Shown here: piece after piece, positions 11,047 to 22,603 of the stretch
Layout: the number at the start of each line of letters is the position of its first letter
Numbering within the stretch: position 1 is the first letter of the stretch
DNA from: Lucinisca nassula
Lineage: Eukaryota > Mollusca > Bivalvia > Lucinida > Lucinidae
Length of the DNA stretch: 64,000 bases
Assembly (NCBI GenBank): GCA_963580285.1
Contig: OY757010.1
Location: 147,236,675-147,300,674 of the forward strand
Direction: 5' to 3'
Made by a program: the position numbers and the translations under genes
Notes under the pieces: generated by a model
Told to the model about the DNA's origin: nothing
The model's input: the letters and a program-made list of their open reading frames with translations, nothing else
Databases searched by the model: none

Positions 11047-12284
11047 TAGTTGACAACACAAAGCGTCGACGCAACTTTCTTGTAAAAGCTTACACTTGTT
11101 GACTGAGATGTGTTTCGCGGCTCAGTCAAGAACCTGCCTTATGTCGTGCGCTACAATAGAGGAAAACACTTTTTGTGCGATGTTTGAAGTTTTGCGGCAT
11201 GTGACTTTTATTATTTATCACAACATTGTGCTTACATATTCAGTTATTCAGACCTACAACAGAATCGGACAGTGATAACTGTTAGGAGTATATTATTGAT
11301 GGCTTGCTACCCTACGGTGTAGTTTCTAGCGTCACGTACCTCGCATTTAATTAGGTCAAGTTAGTGTTATGGGTTTGTACCCTTTCAGCCCTTTATAGCC
11401 AAGTACAGATACCTACAGATGCAAACAGTGTAGAACCTGGTGAGATGGCTCATAATGATACATTGCATTCTGTTCTACATGGTTTGACATGCTGTTGACG
11501 ACTATTGACTAGACACCCAATTTACATGTGTAGAATGGACGCGTACAAATTCAGTGACTGAAGAGTGAGCTCGTGGGTGGAACTGGTAAAATCTTAACCT
11601 GGCCATTTTGAAAAGTAGCAGAGGGCATTTCATCTTTTTCCCCCTTTTTTCTCTTAAATTGCGACACAAACTTCATATTTCTTACGATTCATCTCAGACA
11701 GCTGATTCAAATGAAATCCAATCACTGAAAAATAAGATAGAAATGTAAATTCGTCTGCTTCATGTTTTTTATGGCGCTTTTAAGATAACTAACACGTTCA
11801 TTGTTCGTTTTACTAAAGACATGTGTCGTCTGATCTTTCATGACATTTTTTCAACTCAACTACAGTCGTCGCCAAACCCGTCGCATGATGCAGCTGAATC
11901 GTAAGATAAATTCGTCAAGTCGTCTGCTATAAAAGTTTGTATTACGCTTATAGGATAACTTATACGCTTGTACAATTTTGATTACTGCGCTAAACCGGAC
12001 TAAATTTTGTGCGGATTCATATTTCTATGGCTGTGAAAGCCGGAAGAACTGAAGCCTGAATTACTTTAAACGTGTAGCACAGCGAGAATAGACAGATGGA
12101 ATCTGTCATTAAAAACCGCTGAGTCCCTAGACATATATTCACTAAACATTGTACAAAATGGATAAAAAGTTAATTAATCTACTCTGCTTGATGTAATTCG
12201 CAAACATTATCATAGTTCAAACCTCCGCGCCAACTCAGTTAAACATACGCCGTTTAGGATTGTATTCTTTGTTATTCCATACTT
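11047..12284. other. No gene; weak diverged direct repeat
   Basis: No credible coding sequence. Two similar blocks occur at about 11746 and 11908 (AAATTCGTC...TCTGCT, then GCGCTTTTAAGATAACTA against ACGCTTATAGGATAACTT), suggesting an old ~160-bp tandem duplication. A motif near 11420 (GCAAACAGTGTAGAACCTG) resembles the 181-bp unit. Confidence 0.4.
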
Positions 12285-12465
12285 CATCACGAAAACACGC
12301 CTATACAATTTTGACCCCTTGAACCCCGCTTTAATATAGCAAAACCGGGCTTTATAGGGATACATGTTATTTTTCTTATTGATATTCGGGAGCTTAATTT
12401 GTGGTACCTCATTAAAGCGGGTGCCCACAATCTGTGTTTTGGGTGGAAGTGATATCACATGTTTT
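12285..12465. mobile_element. MITE family B copy, right side degraded
   Basis: Left end CATCACGAAAACACGCC followed by TTTTGACCCCTTGAACCCC and ATATAGCAAAACCGGG. The right arm of the central palindrome survives as GGTGCCCACAATCTGTG. The right terminal repeat is missing. Confidence 0.65.
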
Positions 12466-12475
12466 AGTCTTCGTC

Positions 12476-12476
<1 letters not shown>

Positions 12477-12507
<31 letters not shown>
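12477..12507. repeat. Poly-T run
   Basis: About 30 consecutive T residues directly right of a MITE B fragment. No preceding element with a matching poly-A tail is evident. Confidence 0.9.
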
Positions 12508-12508
<1 letters not shown>

Positions 12509-12658
12509 TGGTAAGCTCTCAACTATATTTAAACAGGAGTGCTTTCGCGATGTGAATATAATTTTCTCATGATATACTCGTGTACAAAGTATTACCTCTC
12601 TCTCTCTCTATCATACTAAGTTTAGTATATACATAGTTTGTCGTAGACGAAGTTTGAC

Positions 12659-12852
12659 GTGACAATTTTCTGCCAGGTTGGGGCTCATTGTTAACTCACC
12701 ATCTCTTTCAACATTGCTTTACATTCTGATTTTCTGCCATTTGTATGATGTGTATATTTCTGTGATGTTGTTGAGGGCCCCAAGGAAGATTGGATAAACC
12801 AATAGGGTTAACCTCGGTAAATAAAGTATTTACTTACTTACTTACTTACTTA
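12659..12852 (+). mobile_element. 3' end of a non-LTR element with TTAC-repeat tail
   Basis: The stretch ends GAGGGCCCCAAGGAAG, GGGTTAACCTCGGTAAATAAAG and then a (TTAC)n microsatellite at 12830-12852. A GGCCCC...GTAAATAAAG end with a short tandem tail is the style of CR1-like LINE 3' ends. It may be the displaced 3' end of the LINE at 7.8-10.9 kb, but that cannot be shown from the sequence. Confidence 0.55.
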
Positions 12853-12942
12853 TGGTATTGTTATTGTACTATATATTCCCCTGATCAGTAATAAACCAAA
12901 ATGGTCTATAATCATATTATTTTGTGTATTTTCCGTGTGAAA

Positions 12943-13275
12943 AGCAGAAGTAAAACAAAGATCAGGAATCGATACAATTAACTTACTCCACCCATCAAAG
13001 ACACCAAAGGGAAAGAAACACAAACATGAAGCGACCAGACCATAATGGAAACCTAAACAAAGGAAGGCCATAAGGACAGTTACTTTCCCACAAAATGGCC
13101 AAATGGCCATCCAAAATAAAAAGACACAAATGATACCCACAGTAAGTAACAAACAACAACATTAATAAACCGCCACAGAAGAACCGCCTTCGAACGGTCA
13201 GTGGAAAGAATTCCACTGGGGGCTTAAACCGATTTTACATGGCCATAATCCTCGCCCTTGCCACTGTCGCGGTAT
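12943..13275 (-). mobile_element. Repeat A copy
   Basis: Reverse-oriented A from AGCAGAAGTAAAACAAAGATC to TAAACCGATTTTACATGG and CTGTCGCGGT. It is 5'-truncated and otherwise similar to the 48485 copy. Confidence 0.85.
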
Positions 13276-13769
13276 ACACTAATTTTCACTAATTAAATAA
13301 GTAATTTTCACTTATTTCTGCTTCACACAATCTTGTGAGTTCTCGTGTGAACAGCCGCGTGAGGAGTACTGTTAATATATGTTTTTGCGACAAATTAAGG
13401 AAAAAATAATATCTACCCTTCTAAACTCGGGGTTTTCTTTAGTGGCATTACATGTACGTTAAGTTTATAAAAATATTTGTTTCTCACTATCTCCTTTATA
13501 CAAACATCTTTGCTGTAAGATTATTCCAATGAAAATCATAAAAAATATAAAACTGACATTAATCGGATTCCCTAAAACCTGTCTGAGCCCATTCTTCTGA
13601 TAGAAAACGTTTTCTTTTAAGGAAAATAATCCGCTTTTCAATACTTACATCGTCGTAATATATTGACGGTTGCAATTAAGATAATCCTACCCATTCATCA
13701 TCTTCAAACGAAATTTGCAATGATTCATTTTTCTTGACATCCGCAATGCAGATTGGCAAACGATACATT
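13276..13769. other. No recognised feature
   Basis: A+T-rich, no gene or clear repeat seen. Confidence 0.45.
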
Positions 13770-13985
13770 ATTGTCTTCTGTGGAATGGCCTTTTAACCCT
13801 TTTTGTACCAAATGGAATCTTCCTCCTTATATATAGCAGGAGTCCATTTCAAAATTTAGGAGTGGCAGGTTGTGTTTTCTTCAAAATTGATTAGGAAAAT
13901 GGCTGAATGTTTGCAAACAGTGTAGGCCCTGATCAGACGTCGCGTTCTGCGGCGTCTGATCTAGGACTGCACTGTTTGCCAGGGT
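13770..13985 (+). repeat. Solitary copy of the 181-bp unit
   Basis: Matches the array at 5081-6850: AAATGGAATCTTCC, CATTTCAAAATTTAGGAGTG, AACAGTGTAGGCCCTGATC and TGCACTGTTTGCCA. It shows that the unit occurs outside the array. Confidence 0.75.
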
Positions 13986-14491
13986 ACCCGTTTTGGGGTT
14001 TCCGGTACCAAATGGGTTAACCTTTGAAGGCTTTTTCAAGTGGCGGGTCGACGAGTATATAAATATCTACAAATGAATATGCTTTGGTATGCCGTAAATG
14101 GGATGGTGCATTCGAAGGGGATGCAAGTCCTAAAATATTTTGTCACTCCCGATTCGATCAAATTTCGATAAAAAAAATGCTCATGGGTATCTGTTGCAAA
14201 CTGTAAGGGAAATATATCTGGACATGCAACCGTACCCTATAACTTGTTTCATGTGCCAATATGTTTTTTTTTAAACCAGAATTGCCAAATGCTTGTAGGT
14301 TTTCAGCAGTTTTCATAGAACCATAGAACCATATCTAAGGTTGAAATTAAGCGGGAAATAACGCCGTTTGCCATAATTGTGTTTTGATTCATTGTTTGCA
14401 GTTGCACTTCCACTATTGAAAATATTTTCTCAGCCAGTGAGAAAAAGCATATGAGCTCTTAAGAAGTCTAAAACACGAACAAATTATTATA
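13986..14491. other. No recognised feature
   Basis: Contains a short GGTACC...GGTACC direct motif (13984-14011) and otherwise unique-looking sequence. Confidence 0.4.
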
Positions 14492-14695
14492 CTTAAGGGA
14501 ATGGCTACACATTCAGGGAAGACAACTCCTGCAAAAGTATTTTTGTCTCCCATGCCAATAGGGGTAGACTCTTAAAGGAAAGAATTTGCTCCCGAGGGCC
14601 AGAGTTGTTTAAAAAGCGAACAGGAAGTCCGAAAGTTGTCTCCCTTTGAAAAAATTGGCGGAAAAATCTGCCAGGTGTTCCCATTCCCCTTAAGG
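14492..14695. mobile_element. MITE with CTTAAGGG(G)AATGG ends
   Basis: CTTAAGGGAATGG at 14492-14504 is matched by CCATTCCCCTTAAG near 14681-14694. The inside carries further loosely inverted blocks (GAAGACAACTCC near the left, TTGTCTCCC near the right). A related fragment (TTAAGGGGGTAATGGGGACACC) lies near 36970. Superfamily unknown. Confidence 0.6.
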
Positions 14696-14997
14696 TAGCT
14701 AATAATCGATAGTAGGTGCTGGTAAGCATCGGTTCCAACGAGAACACGAGCATTTATAATTTATTTTTGTAGCAGCAAAATGATCAAGAACTTAAGCTTT
14801 TTGAGAAAAAATGCAGTATCTCATACGGGGTTTGTTTTGTATTGAGATTTTACGTTCCCATCAACACTTTTTAGGATCCTTTTGGGGACGTTGCTTCCGA
14901 TTTTGTGGAAATGTTACCCAAAATTGAGATAAAATGACATATCAAGCCCAATCGCCAAGATAAACGGCTAAGGTTTAAGGAACTTGCAGGCAGGCTT

Positions 14998-15533
14998 ACC
15001 TGATGCTCTGTCTCTGGTCGGGCCCATCAAAGTCTAACTGTTGGTTTTCTTTTGCTCAGCATTTCAGTTTCTGTCGAGTCCTCACCATTGTTTCATCTCT
15101 GTGGTTGTTTGATTTTTTTGTGTTCACGGAGATGTTGCACTGATGAGTTAGGAGGCCTTCATGCGGACTGAACAAATTATTTGTCTTAATCGCGACGGAA
15201 GTAAGGGCGAGGATTGTGGCCACGTCAAATCGATTTAAGCACCCCCCCCCCCCCAAGTGGAATTCATTCCGCTGACCGTTCGTTCCCAGGCGTTTCTTCT
15301 GTCGCGGTTTATTTTTGTAATGGTTTGTCTTTGGCCGGTTGTATCGTTTATATTTTATTTTGGATAGCCTATTGGCCATTTTGTGGGAAAGTAACTGTCC
15401 TTTTGGCTTTCCGCTATTGATGTTTCCATTTGGGTATGTTGTTTCATGTTTGTGTTTCTTTCCCTTTAGTGTCTCTGATGGGAGGTGTGGGTTAATCGTA
15501 TCGATTCATGATCATTGCCTCCACTTCTACTTT
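14998..15533 (+). mobile_element. Repeat A copy
   Basis: Runs from CCTGATGCTCTGTCTCTGG through a C-run (15242-15254), TTCTGTCGCGGTTTATT and GGCCATTTTGTGGG to ATTCATGATCATTGCC. Its 5' start is close to that of the 48485 copy. Confidence 0.85.
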
Positions 15534-15738
15534 AGACCCTTTTAAGCGGTTTTCCAGTTCTCAAGTTCGGTCGATTTCAGTTTTGCGTTGAAGTACCATG
15601 CATTCCATTCTATTTTTCCAAGCCCCGGTGGGTAGGGTGCATCTCATACGGGCATATTCTCATAGTGTTTGGAGTAGTTTTAAGATTTACAGATTCTGCT
15701 TATGCGGGATGTCAGCTTTGGAGATTACAGCGGAAATG

Positions 15739-15932
15739 ACTATCGAATAGAAGAGGAGGCAATGGTCAGGATGATTCGATACAATCTCACTCTTCGTAGC
15801 CAAGACACCAAAGGGAAAGAAACACCAACGTAAAACAATGTAACCGTACTTAAAACATCACCAGCGGAAAGCCAGAAGGACAGTTTCTTTTGCACAAAAT
15901 TGCCAAACGTCTATCCAATATAAAACCTGAGA
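15739..15932 (-). mobile_element. Diverged repeat A fragment
   Basis: CGATACAATCTCACTC and GACACCAAAGGGAAAG followed by CAGCGGAAAGCCAGAAGG identify a reversed, diverged A 3' part. Confidence 0.65.
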
Positions 15933-16013
15933 TATATGCGGACTATTGGAGTGGGACCGACTGTCCGTCGTTATGTCAGGAGGGATGAGTAGCTTGTGAG
16001 CGCAAAATAGAAC

Positions 16014-16395
16014 TGAAGTCAATGATCAGAAATCGATACAATTAACCCACACCTTCCACCAGAGACACCAATGAGAAAGAAACACAAACATTAAATAACT
16101 ACACTCTAATGGCACATCAATAGCGGAAAGCCAAAAGGAAAATTACTTTCCCACAAAATGGCCAATTGGCTATCCAAAACAGAAAAATATAAACGATACA
16201 AACACCCAAAGCAAACCCTAACAAAAATGAAGCGCGGCAGAAGAACCGTCTTGAATCGCGGCGGAAGTAAGGGCGAGGACTGCGACCGCGTAACACCGAT
16301 TTAAGCCCCCAACCCCTCCGAGTGAAATGCGTTTCACGGACAGTTCAAAGGCGGTTCTTCTGTCGCGGTTTATTTTTGTTATGCTTTGTCTTCGC
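16014..16395. mobile_element. Repeat A copy with internal inversion
   Basis: 16014-16248 is A in reverse orientation from its 3' end (GATCAGAAATCGATACAATT). At about 16250 the orientation flips and 16256-16395 is forward A (GCGGAAGTAAGGGCGAGG to CTTCTGTCGCGGTTTATT). A copy with an intact 3' end and an inverted 5' part is the signature of twin priming in LINE-type integration. Confidence 0.7.
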
Positions 16396-16559
16396 GACCC
16401 ACGTTGAAAAGAAAACCTTTTCGGTGATGTCGCGCAAGAAAAAAAAACTCTAAAATAAGGTTCTAATGAAAATAGGCAAAACGTAGGTTCCACTAAGCAC
16501 GGTCATCCCTCGGGTTGGAAACCCCCATCTACATCAGAATCCCATATTAGATTCTTATA

Positions 16560-16740
16560 ATAGTCCTTCCAAGGCACCAAAGAGAAGGAATAACCATGGT
16601 GAAGCAACGTTACTTTAATTGAAACAGTACCAAAGGAAAGTACCTTTCCTTTGACATTGGCAATCTGCTAGCCAAATTAAAATATATAACAGAACATACA
16701 TACAAAGACACACACTGTCAATAATAAACCACAGATTTGT
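16560..16740 (-). mobile_element. Strongly diverged repeat A fragment
   Basis: Order of landmarks matches reversed A: AAGGCACCAAAGAGAAGG, AATGAAACAGT-like middle, then AGTACCTTTCCTTTGACATTGGCAA and AATAATAAACC. Many differences; old copy. Confidence 0.45.
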
Positions 16741-17435
16741 GTCCAGATGCTGAGCGCGCCTGCTCGGATACCCCTTTTGAATGTTTCGGCGTTTCGGCGT
16801 GGGTACCGAAATATATCTACATGCACTAGTTTGGTCAATTTCATACTTGGCCTTAATTTTCTGGAATATTTGTCTAGATATCCAGACAAATTTAATTTAA
16901 CGCATTGAAATGAAACCACTTACCCGCATACTTCTGGTATACATAAAGAACTGTGTCAAGGCAATATAATGACTCCTGTCATTGTTCCAAATGATTCAGG
17001 AAAGGCACTACATCACAGCTGTTTCCAGTGCATAAAAGTAAGAGTTGTTTGCTTGTCATCCGATTCATTTTGATAAAATCCGACGTCAAGGTTAATTTCC
17101 GGACACTGGTTTAAGACAGACTGTCCAACAGAGAAGTTATGGATACCGACTCTAGCGTATTGTGAACAAAAAGAGTTCCAATTCGTCCTCACGAATGCAG
17201 ATGGAGCGGACAGAAGTTGAGCTGACCATCGAAACTCATGGGAGTGGCACAATCATGCATAACAATGTTCTATCACGGGTGCAGAAAAAAAAAACTTTAC
17301 TTTTTCTGATGAATGTATGCGATAATGTTCACACATTGTGGAAGTTCTTTAAAACGGCATCCATGAAAGCGATTACATAAATGTAGGCTTTGTAACAAAA
17401 CGAAAATCACTATATATTCTGTAAAATACAATTGA

Positions 17436-17688
17436 AGACCATGGTCAGAAATCGATATAATTACCTCACGCACCAAAGGAAAGTAATATAAACATAAAAT
17501 AGTTTCACTATAATGAAAACTTAACAAGCGAAAAGTCAAAAGGACGGTTACTTTCCCATAACATGGCCAAACGCATACCCAAAATAAAACGAAATTAGCA
17601 ATACATACATGTACGTGCAAAGACGAATTATAAAATAATAAACCATTACAGGCGGTTCGCCTTGGCTGGTAAAAAGTTTTTCACTGGG
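17436..17688 (-). mobile_element. Repeat A copy
   Basis: GGTCAGAAATCGATATAATT near 17443, CACCAAAGGAAAGTA, AAAAGTCAAAAGGACGG, CCATAACATGGCCAAACG and TTTTTCACTGGG give reversed A, 5'-truncated. Confidence 0.7.
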
Positions 17689-18019
17689 AGAAAAGCAACC
17701 CAACATTCAACAACTCCATGAAGGGTATAGTGCATGAACACTTTACAGTTATCTAGTTATCAGTGTTACTGGTGGCACGTCAAATAACAATCATGACATG
17801 GAAAATAAGAGGTTGCCTTAGCTTCAGTATCGGAATGCCAAGCACATCTACTGTATCCCGAAATCGGGCGAGCAAATCCTGTATATGTTGTCTGTTTAAT
17901 ACTCGTAGATAAACCATTCGTCGAGTTATACTAATTTATACTCAGTTTTATTGAAATAATCGTTGACTTGATTGATCAGTTCCTCTGTCCGCTAGTTTTA
18001 AGTAATGTTAGTTGGTGTC

Positions 18020-18303
18020 TAGTGCTCTGTCTCTGATAGGGCCCAACAAATTCGATCTGCTGATTTTCTGTTGTTCCAGCATTTCAGCTATTTCATGCTC
18101 GTATTTCAGCTATTTGTTTTTGTTTTGTTTATTTTTTTTTAATACCGCTTGACAATTTGTGGGAAAGCAACTGTCCATCTGGCTTTCCGCTTGTTACGTT
18201 TTCATTGTGGCGAAGTTGTTGGTGATTCTTATAATTTGGTGCCTTGGATGGAAGATGTGAAGTAATTGTATCGTTTGATCATTGTCTTCACATCTAGTCT
18301 GAT
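18020..18303 (+). mobile_element. Repeat A copy, middle deleted
   Basis: Starts AGTGCTCTGTCTCTGATAGG like other A 5' starts, then jumps to the 3' half (TGGGAAAGCAACTGTCC, CTTTCCGCTTG, ATTGTATCGTTTGATCATTG). The central C-run section is missing. Confidence 0.65.
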
Positions 18304-18317
18304 TCTACATCTCCTTT

Positions 18318-19220
18318 CCATCAGCCCCACCCATTAAGGCTTGCTGCATGATACTTCCACGCAGAGCTGAATCTGACCGCACACGATTACTGGTAAACCG
18401 CTTAGAGGATCTAAATACGTCCTATAAAAGGGTTATCCTTTGGAAGCACAGAATACACCACAGAACTGGAAAATATGGAGTGTGCATGTGTTCTGGGCCA
18501 GACTAGCTAGTTTCGGCCAATAAGGCCTCATCAGTGACCCTCAGATATTTTCAAAATTCCACAATGGAATCAATGATCCCAAAGGACAAGAAAATATAAT
18601 CTACACTATGATGTAGGGCAGGGAGACGTTTTACCGCCGCCACACATTCCCACACACCAGCTGTAGTGAAGCTCAATACGTTCTATAAAAGGGTTATCCT
18701 TTGGAAGCAAAGAATACACCACAGAACTGGAAAATATGGAGTGTGCATGTGTTCTGGGCCAGACTAGCTAGTTTCGGCCAATTAGGCCTCATCAGTGACC
18801 CTCAGATATTTTCAAAATTCCACAATGGAATCAATGATCCCAAAGGACAAGAAAATATAATCTACACTATGATGTAGGGCAGGGAGACGTTTTACCGCCG
18901 CCACACATTCCCACACACCAGCTGTAGTGAAGCTCAATACGTTCTATAAAAGGGTTATCCTTTGGAAGCAAAGAATACACCCCAGAACTGGAAAATATGG
19001 AGTGTGCATGTGTTCTGGGCCAGACTAGCTAGTTTCGGCCAATTAGGCCTACCTAAGCGAGTCGGACCGTCCATGCTTATAAACACTACTGGTTTCATTG
19101 GGCGACAGGGCTTGAGATGTCATTTCATCTCAATGTCGGGTAAAAGACACACAAAATTGGAAGCAACGTCTAAAAATAGTCTTTATAGTGTTGACGGGGA
19201 CGTTAAAGATCAAATCAGAC
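18318..19220 (+). mobile_element. SINE-like repeat D interrupted by tandem repeat E
   Basis: 18318-18417 is the 5' half of D (GCTGCATGATACTTCCACGC, CTGGTAAACCGCTTAGAGG). 19046-19212 is the 3' half (GCGAGTCGGACCGTCC, GATGTCATTTCATCTCAATG, GTTGACGGGGACGTTAAAG). Between them lies the E array. The two halves join close to the intact D order (compare 32499-32797), so E entered D. Confidence 0.8.
18418..19045 (+). repeat. Tandem repeat E, about 2.4 units of 261 bp
   Basis: The landmark CTATAAAAGGGTTATCC occurs at 18422, 18683 and 18944, exactly 261 bp apart, and the units are nearly identical. Each unit contains TTTCGGCCAATTAGGCC, CAGTGACCCTCAGATATTTT, GTTTTACCGCCGCCACAC and CCAGCTGTAGTGAAGC. The last unit is truncated after the GGCCTA motif. 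Single E copies are dispersed near 36.7, 40.9, 55.3, 60.6 and 62.4 kb. Confidence 0.92.
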
Positions 19221-21339
19221 AGAATCAAACATCTCCTTTCCCTTCCTATTTTAAGGACAGAATCCATTGCTTTTTTGCCTGCTGATATGCCGAAAGAAAT
19301 CTTTGAGTTTTGCCTAATGTCACCTACAAAGGTATTGACATACAAATCATTTTGCTGCTTAATGGCCTTTCTTAAAATCAAACTTTGAACGAAGCTTAAA
19401 CCTACCTGTCTTCTTTTCCTTAGTATGAATTTTACTCCTTCTGCGTCGGCTCGTTTCATGCTCAGACATTCAGACACGTTTTGAACAAATACAAATGATG
19501 CATTCGGGCAGAATCATACCAATATCAGGAAAATGAGTACAATTCCTGTATTAAATGTAGTGTTTTGATGAGCATTTTCCCGATTAAATGCAATTGCTTC
19601 ATCGCATCATTATATAGAGAAGAAATTCTAACCTGTGCATTAAAAGTACGGCATAGTCATGGGCTTTTGCGAATATCCATTCTTTGTGTATCAATATAAA
19701 AAGTTCTTTCACATGCGTTAGAGTATGCAAATTTCCCGCTTTACCAACTACAATGTCAGAGCGCAGTCATGTTTCAGTGTTTTGTTCGTAAGATGCTTGT
19801 AAAACGTATTTTGCTCTAATTAAACTAGTAAGGTGTCAAATTTAAGCAAACCGATATGAAATGAAAACATGAAAGCAAGGAAAAGGATTGATTGACTCAA
19901 ACATTGTAGATGGTTGAGAAGGATACGCTTTATGCTTTAACTAGACCTTCAGGTGCCAATAGACCCCCCTGCACCATATGTGGAAGTTTTGGAGGGTATA
20001 CTATCCTGAAAGCCTATTCTAAACCCTAAAGATTGAGACATGTTAGCACTCTGGATGTTGTGGCGGCCTGAAGAATACCTTACCTTGACCTTAGCTCTTG
20101 ACAATATTAAATGAATTAGCCCAAATAGTTTGAAGGCGCATTTTATGGTATATAACCCTTTATAAGATTTCATGATGACATATGTAGTTCACAGAAGTAT
20201 CTGTGCAGCGATCATTATTGTGGTGACAACATAAGAAACGAATATTACATGTACAAGCGTTTGTAAATAGACGCTTTGTGATACAAATATAAGAGTTTCT
20301 GCTGCAACGTAATCATTTCAAATCTATTCGCCTTGTCTGTGTAATATTTGTGATTTAGGTGGCCATTTGCTGATAACATATTTGTAGCTAATTTAGGAGT
20401 AAGTTTGTCATGTAATCTCTATTCCAACAGTGTATTGTACACCACTTTTGTTTGCCAAAAAGAGATAAGCAATAGATCCGTAACAAATCTTTCACAGAAC
20501 TTGAAATAAGTACATGTATATAGGAAATGTGTTAGCTTATTTACCAGCAAAGCTGAATAGAAATTATTTCTTGAGAATAATCCCTTGTTGAATCAGTGTT
20601 GTGTGTAGTTTGGGTAACGTAGCTTACATGAATTTGAGTATATGGAATTTAGTACTGTATCGCTTCACACTATTGAATATCAATATGTATAATTAGGAGC
20701 TCATTCATCCAAACATCATTACAAAGGTGATTTGTATTTCTTGGCTGTTGTTTGAGGTGACTTACGTTTATCAAACAATTACCCGGTAAAATACACTGTC
20801 CATCGTCAAGCAAAACGTGAATGAGATGCGTTGTTACTAGGTATGAAAGGTGCTTATGATGTTCATGTATCTGCAGGACAGATTTTTCTTCAAGCCAATC
20901 CTTCAGCTGACAATATACAACCCAAACCGTTGGGGTATTTTGTACTCTAATGATCTCAAACTACATAATACAAGAACACATTTTAGGTATTTTGCAATGG
21001 CCATATCCTGCAACAGATAGGAAACATAGGTTACCCTTAAAACGTTTAAATATTTTTGATACAAATATTATCATGTGGCTTACAGTTTTTAACAGATTGG
21101 TCAATGCAAGGATTTACCATAAAATGAATAAAAAATAATCATCAGGAACTTATCTTAATGTAAGGTATGTCTCTGTATGCTGCACAGGCTACCTTTGAGA
21201 CAACAGACTATACATGTACATCATTTGGAAATGAAAATGTTCTTTATAAGACAATATCCTCCTTGCATCCATTAAATGATTTATTAAGTGCAAACCAGCA
21301 ATTAACAATTTTGTAAGACAGGTGCAGGGCATTTAACTT
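19221..21339. other. No recognised feature
   Basis: A long A+T-rich stretch without credible ORFs, tRNA-like sequence or recognisable repeats. The open frames present are short and lack family features. Confidence 0.45.
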
Positions 21340-21389
21340 TTATACATGGTTATATGTCCATATGTAACTTTTGTAACCAACTACTAACG
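21340..21389. repeat. Isolated end of the TACCC-rich inverted-repeat family
   Basis: ATACATGGTTATATGTCCAT and ATGTAACTTTTGTAACCAA match the ends of the two elements to the right. Confidence 0.5.
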
Positions 21390-21509
21390 TTGCTTTACCA
21401 TAGCGATATCAAATAGCCTCCTACACTTCATGAATTGAAGAAGAGTAGGGCATGGCTATAGAAAGGTAGAATAGCTGGACGTAGGGTACAATAGGATAGG
21501 ATATTTTTA

Positions 21510-22145
21510 TTAGCCTGTGTGTACATATGTAACGTTCGTAACCAAAGTCTACCATTTACTACCCATACCTACCCTAGTAAGAGCAATAATAGGTAACAGT
21601 ATATGGTTAGTGGTAGTGTCAGTACTTTAACTGTTAGAGTATGGTACCACTAGTTGGATAGTAGGGTATGACTGATTGGATAAAGTGAGTACCGTACAGT
21701 GTGAATTGAATAGAAGTGTAGGATAAATGTGAACACGGTAACCCTACGAAATACATTATTCTATCCCAACTTACCTCATCATATCATACCATAACTTAAT
21801 GTATCCAAGTGTTCATACATGTACCATATGTCATGTTGGTACAGATAGGATATGGTAATCTGGGAAAGGTATAAGAATGGTAGGACATGTTTAAATTGGA
21901 CTGAGTATCCTGCATATATTTACAGCGATGATACCCTTTTTCCACAATCGAACCTTTGGTAGGTGGGAGAATGGGTAGCGTAGGGCATGATTATATGATA
22001 TGAGTATGGATACTGTTTGGCATGAGAATTCTAGGGTAGAGTGATAAGGGTAGGGGAGGGGAGCCAGGGTAGGTAACCATAGGTAAGCGTAAGACACTGG
22101 TTGCGGACGTTACATGTGCACATATGAACATATAAACATGCTTAC
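21510..22145. mobile_element. Inverted-repeat element rich in TACCC/GGGTA
   Basis: The left end TACATATGTAACGTTCGTAA (about 21521) is matched in reverse by GGTTGCGGACGTTACATGTG (about 22099), and AACCAAAGTCTACC by GACACTGG-type sequence. Inside, variants of GGTAGGGTAGG/TACCCTACC recur throughout. No ORF of note. Superfamily unknown. Confidence 0.5.
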
Positions 22146-22282
22146 CTACCCTACCATACACATATTCCACCCACATATACTCATGCCCTGTCCTGGGTAG
22201 GGTATGGAATATACCCAGACTAAGGAAAGGTATATAATATACCCTGTCCTAGGTAAGGTATGGAATGATATTGTAGGCTCAG

Positions 22283-22603
22283 CGATATGCATATATTTAA
22301 TGTCTGTAACCAAAGTGTCTTCCAGTCCTTGCTGACCCTATACAGGTGGTATTATGTTATGTGTTGAGTTGACTTGACAATTTATAGCAAAGCTTGCCAA
22401 AACCCTTATCCAAATGATAGGTTTGGTTGAATTGGTGTATGATATGGCATGCTTAGGTTATGGTAGGTTACATTATGAGAAGGGATGAGAGCTTGGATAA
22501 GACAGCTAGGGAAGGGTAGGGAGCAGAGGGTAGGCAAAGGACAATAGTTTTAGACTTTCGTAGCGGGTCTTACATATGTATTCATATGTACATGGGTATA
22601 AAA
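22283..22603. mobile_element. Second TACCC-rich inverted-repeat element
   Basis: The left end GCATATATTTAATGTCTGTAA with AACCAAAGTGTC pairs with the right end GACTTTCGTAGCGGGTC and ACATATGTATTCATATG. Shorter interior than its neighbour but with the same GGTAGG-rich character. Confidence 0.45.
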
